DNA of 14,922 bases from positions 1 to 14,922 of the forward strand of contig JAWLCG010000086.1 of assembly GCA_041687295.1 (NCBI GenBank), read 5' to 3'. A program made the position numbers and the translations under genes. This DNA is from JAWLCG01 sp041687295 (GTDB taxonomy: Bacteria > Planctomycetota > Phycisphaerae > SM23-33 > FEN-1343). Every line of letters begins with the position of its first letter. Position 1 is the first letter of the stretch. The notes under the pieces were generated by a model. The model had not been told where the DNA came from, searched no databases, and saw only the letters and a program-made list of their open reading frames with translations. Shown piece by piece: positions 13,124-14,922 of this stretch.

Positions 13124-14797
13124 ATGGCCGATCACGTTCACAACCGGAGTCTGCGCGACATCCTGCGGATGGTCTTCCGCCGGCGGTGGCTGTTCCTGCT
13201 GGGCGCATCGCTGTTTGCGACGCTGGCCCTGCTGGGCGCGCACCACTTGCCCGTGCAGTACACCGGCTCGACCAAGTTCGAGCGCCGCAGCGACCCGGCC
13301 AGCGAGCAGGGGCTCGAGAAGGGCAGCCAGTCCTTCGAGACGATCAAGCTGACGCTCAACCAGGAGTTGGCGGGCCAGAAGGCCATCGAGCGGGTCATCG
13401 ACGAGCTGGGCATGACCCGGGGCCTGCCCCGCGACAGCGACGGGCAACTGACCAGCCAGGGCCTGCGGGCCCGCCAGGAGCTCGCCGAATCCATCCGCCA
13501 GGCCGTCACCATCCGCTGGGAGGTCCGCAGCCAGTCGGTCGACCTGGTGTCCGTCACCGTCACCCACCCCAACGCCGACCTGGCCCAGAAGATCCCCGAT
13601 ACGCTGGTCAAGAACTACATCAACCTCGTCGGCGAGCGGATGCGCCAGCGCCTCACCGCCAGCCGGGACTTCCTGCAGGCCCAGGTCCGCGACGCCGAGC
13701 AGCGGGTCAAGGAGTACACCGACCGGCGGATCAGCTTCGAGACCCGCCATGCCGGCATGATGCCCGAGAGTCCCGGCGCCCTGCAGGCGCAGATCCAGCG
13801 GATCACCTCGGACATCGACACCCTCCGCCGCCAGCAGAGCATGGCCGAGCAGACCCTGGCCCGCCTGGGCTCGATGCAGCAGACGGCCACCGCCCCGACC
13901 TCCCAGCCGGTGCAGGTCATTCGCGGGCCCAACCCCGAGCTGGCCCGCCTGCAGCAGCAGCTCCGCCAGACCCGCGACAGCCTGGCCGTCTCGGCCAGCG
14001 TGGGACACATGACCGAAAGCCACCCGACGGTCATGACGCTCAAGTCGCGGATCGAGCAACTCGAGCAGCAGATCGCCGAGACGCCCGAGGAGAGCGTGCT
14101 GCAGACCATCTACGGCTCGGGGGCGGCCTCGGACAGCATCGCCGCGGACATGGCGGCCGCCCAGGCCGATTACGATACCTCGACCCGCGAACTCGAGCGG
14201 ATCGAGGCTCGCCTGGACGCCCTGCAGGTGCTGATGGCCAACTTCGCCCCGATCCGCCAGGAGTACCTGTCCATCGTGGACAGCCTGAACAAAGAGACCA
14301 AAGAGGCCGACCTCTGGCGCAGCCGCCTGACCAACGTGCAGATGTCCCTGGCGGCCGAAATGGCCAGCCGGCGGACCCATCTGGACGCCGTCGAGGCCGC
14401 CCAGAAGCAGTACCGCCCCTCCTCGCCGGGGCTGATGGTGGTGCTGGCCTTCGCCTTCGTGGGCGGACTGGGCTTCGGCGGGGCGCTGGTCTTCCTGAGC
14501 AACGTCCTGGACCGCACGCTGGCCACGCCCGAGGACGCCCGCGAGCAGTTCAACGTGCCGGTCTTCGGCGTCATCGGCGAGATCACCACCCGTCACCAGC
14601 GCCGGATGCGCCGCCTGCGACGGTGGCTGCTGGGACCGGCCATCGCCAGCGTGGTCCTGGTGGCGCTGGGCCTGTCGAGCCTGAGCATGATGCTCTGGTT
14701 GCGCCACCCGGAGAAGTACGCCCGCTGGCGCACGGCCCCGGTAAGCTTCGTCACTGAAACCCTGGCCGAGGCCGGCCAGGCCCGGACAGGGCCTTAG
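13124..14797 (+). CDS. Wzz/GNVR-type polysaccharide chain-length determinant
   Basis: Inner-membrane polysaccharide co-polymerase of 557 aa. It opens with cytoplasmic SLRDILRMVFRRRW, a first membrane helix (about 22-40) and the periplasmic Wzz fold (VQYTGSTKFERRSDP onward). Long heptad-like helices, about 180-250 and 270-400, form the coiled coil expected in the periplasm. The second membrane helix (436-459) ends in SNVLDRTLATPEDAREQFNVPVFGVIGEI, the hallmark C-terminal Wzz segment. A third hydrophobic helix (502-526) follows, which is unusual for the family. There is no Walker A motif, so no tyrosine-kinase domain is fused. Polymers of this protein regulate exopolysaccharide length and link to the outer-membrane channel. 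GGAAGG (13112-13117) gives a good ribosome site; the gene is co-transcribed with the Wza-like gene, and the ATPase gene starts eight bases after it. Confidence 0.92.
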   Translation: MADHVHNRSLRDILRMVFRRRWLFLLGASLFATLALLGAHHLPVQYTGSTKFERRSDPASEQGLEKGSQSFETIKLTLNQELAGQKAIERVIDELGMTRGLPRDSDGQLTSQGLRARQELAESIRQAVTIRWEVRSQSVDLVSVTVTHPNADLAQKIPDTLVKNYINLVGERMRQRLTASRDFLQAQVRDAEQRVKEYTDRRISFETRHAGMMPESPGALQAQIQRITSDIDTLRRQQSMAEQTLARLGSMQQTATAPTSQPVQVIRGPNPELARLQQQLRQTRDSLAVSASVGHMTESHPTVMTLKSRIEQLEQQIAETPEESVLQTIYGSGAASDSIAADMAAAQADYDTSTRELERIEARLDALQVLMANFAPIRQEYLSIVDSLNKETKEADLWRSRLTNVQMSLAAEMASRRTHLDAVEAAQKQYRPSSPGLMVVLAFAFVGGLGFGGALVFLSNVLDRTLATPEDAREQFNVPVFGVIGEITTRHQRRMRRLRRWLLGPAIASVVLVALGLSSLSMMLWLRHPEKYARWRTAPVSFVTETLAEAGQARTGP

Positions 14798-14805
14798 GGG
14801 CAGGC

Positions 14806-14922
14806 ATGTACCAGACGTTCCACAAGCTGCGCGATTGCCCGTTCGCGATCACCTGCGACGATCGGTTCTTCTTCGAGAGCACGATCCACCGCGAGGCGCT
14901 GGCGAACATGCTGTACACCGTG
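14806..14922 (+). CDS. ExeA-like AAA ATPase of the XrtA/PEP-CTERM locus, 5' part
   Basis: Only the first 39 residues are present; the frame runs off the right edge. MYQTFHKLRDCPFAITCDDR followed by FFFESTIHREALANMLYTV matches the conserved opening of general secretion pathway A-like ATPases: Met-Tyr, aromatic, Leu, Pro-Phe, then Arg-Phe-Phe and HREALAxLLYxV. In exosortase-linked polysaccharide loci this putative secretion ATPase typically follows the Wza-like and Wzz-like genes, exactly as here. The Walker motifs lie outside the window. The ATG is eight bases from the previous stop, with GGGG upstream. A bare ExeA homologue is the alternative, but context favours the polysaccharide subfamily. 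Confidence 0.82.
   Translation, partial: MYQTFHKLRDCPFAITCDDRFFFESTIHREALANMLYTV

Noticed and set aside
11776..13125. A 449-codon open frame on the minus strand
   Set aside because: It crosses the end of the PEP-CTERM gene, an intergenic region and the Wza-like gene, and shows no protein motif.
12929..14707. A 592-codon open frame on the minus strand
   Set aside because: It is antisense to the Wzz-like gene; the sense frame has membrane helices and the hallmark C-terminal segment.

Overview
The window is a GC-rich bacterial chromosome segment. Its gene set points to Planctomycetota (Phycisphaerae-like) rather than a proteobacterium: a sulfatase, a large FAD-dependent oxidoreductase, a Gfo/Idh/MocA oxidoreductase beside a TIM-barrel sugar isomerase, a PEP-CTERM protein with a PEPLT-type tail, an IS200-like Y1 transposase of the short RAYT type, and many REP-like palindromes. 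The phylum call is an inference from gene content; there is no rRNA or other marker in the window.

Layout. (1) 1-890, minus: the N-terminal 296 residues of a Wzx-type polysaccharide flippase that runs off the left edge. (2) 1130-2245 and 2378-3868, plus: a CapA-type metallophosphatase and a cytoplasmic sulfatase. (3) 3866-4388: a 520-bp block with no gene, packed with nested palindromic repeats, lying between convergent genes. (4) 4391-7342, minus: a tight three-gene operon in transcription order Gfo/Idh/MocA oxidoreductase, sugar-phosphate isomerase/epimerase, M14 zinc carboxypeptidase. (5) 7444-8125: a complete small element, a plus-strand Y1 transposase bracketed by 34-bp inverted copies of a perfect 24-bp palindrome. 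(6) 8159-10018, minus: the FAD-dependent oxidoreductase. (7) 10019-11147: 1.1 kb without a convincing gene, holding an orphan terminator and a 355-bp inverted-repeat structure. (8) 11148-14922, plus: a PEP-CTERM surface protein, a Wza-like outer-membrane export lipoprotein, a Wzz-like chain-length determinant and the start of an ExeA-like AAA ATPase.

How it works together. Blocks 1 and 8 are parts of an exopolysaccharide assembly and export locus of the exosortase (XrtA)/PEP-CTERM kind: the flippase moves lipid-linked repeat units, the Wzz-like protein sets chain length, the Wza-like lipoprotein forms the export channel, the ATPase is the usual neighbour in these loci, and the PEP-CTERM protein is a likely sorted client. 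Exosortase, glycosyltransferases and polymerase are not in the window and should lie beyond its edges. Blocks 2, 4 and 6 look like catabolism or remodelling of oxidised, sulfated or N-acylated sugars. The transposase element sits, in opposite orientation, between two same-strand catabolic genes and may have split an older four-gene operon.

The most noteworthy points are the palindrome-bracketed RAYT-like element, the PEP-CTERM protein that carries the Cys and Gln motifs of internal thioester domains, and the several unrelated palindromic repeat families packed into short intergenic regions.
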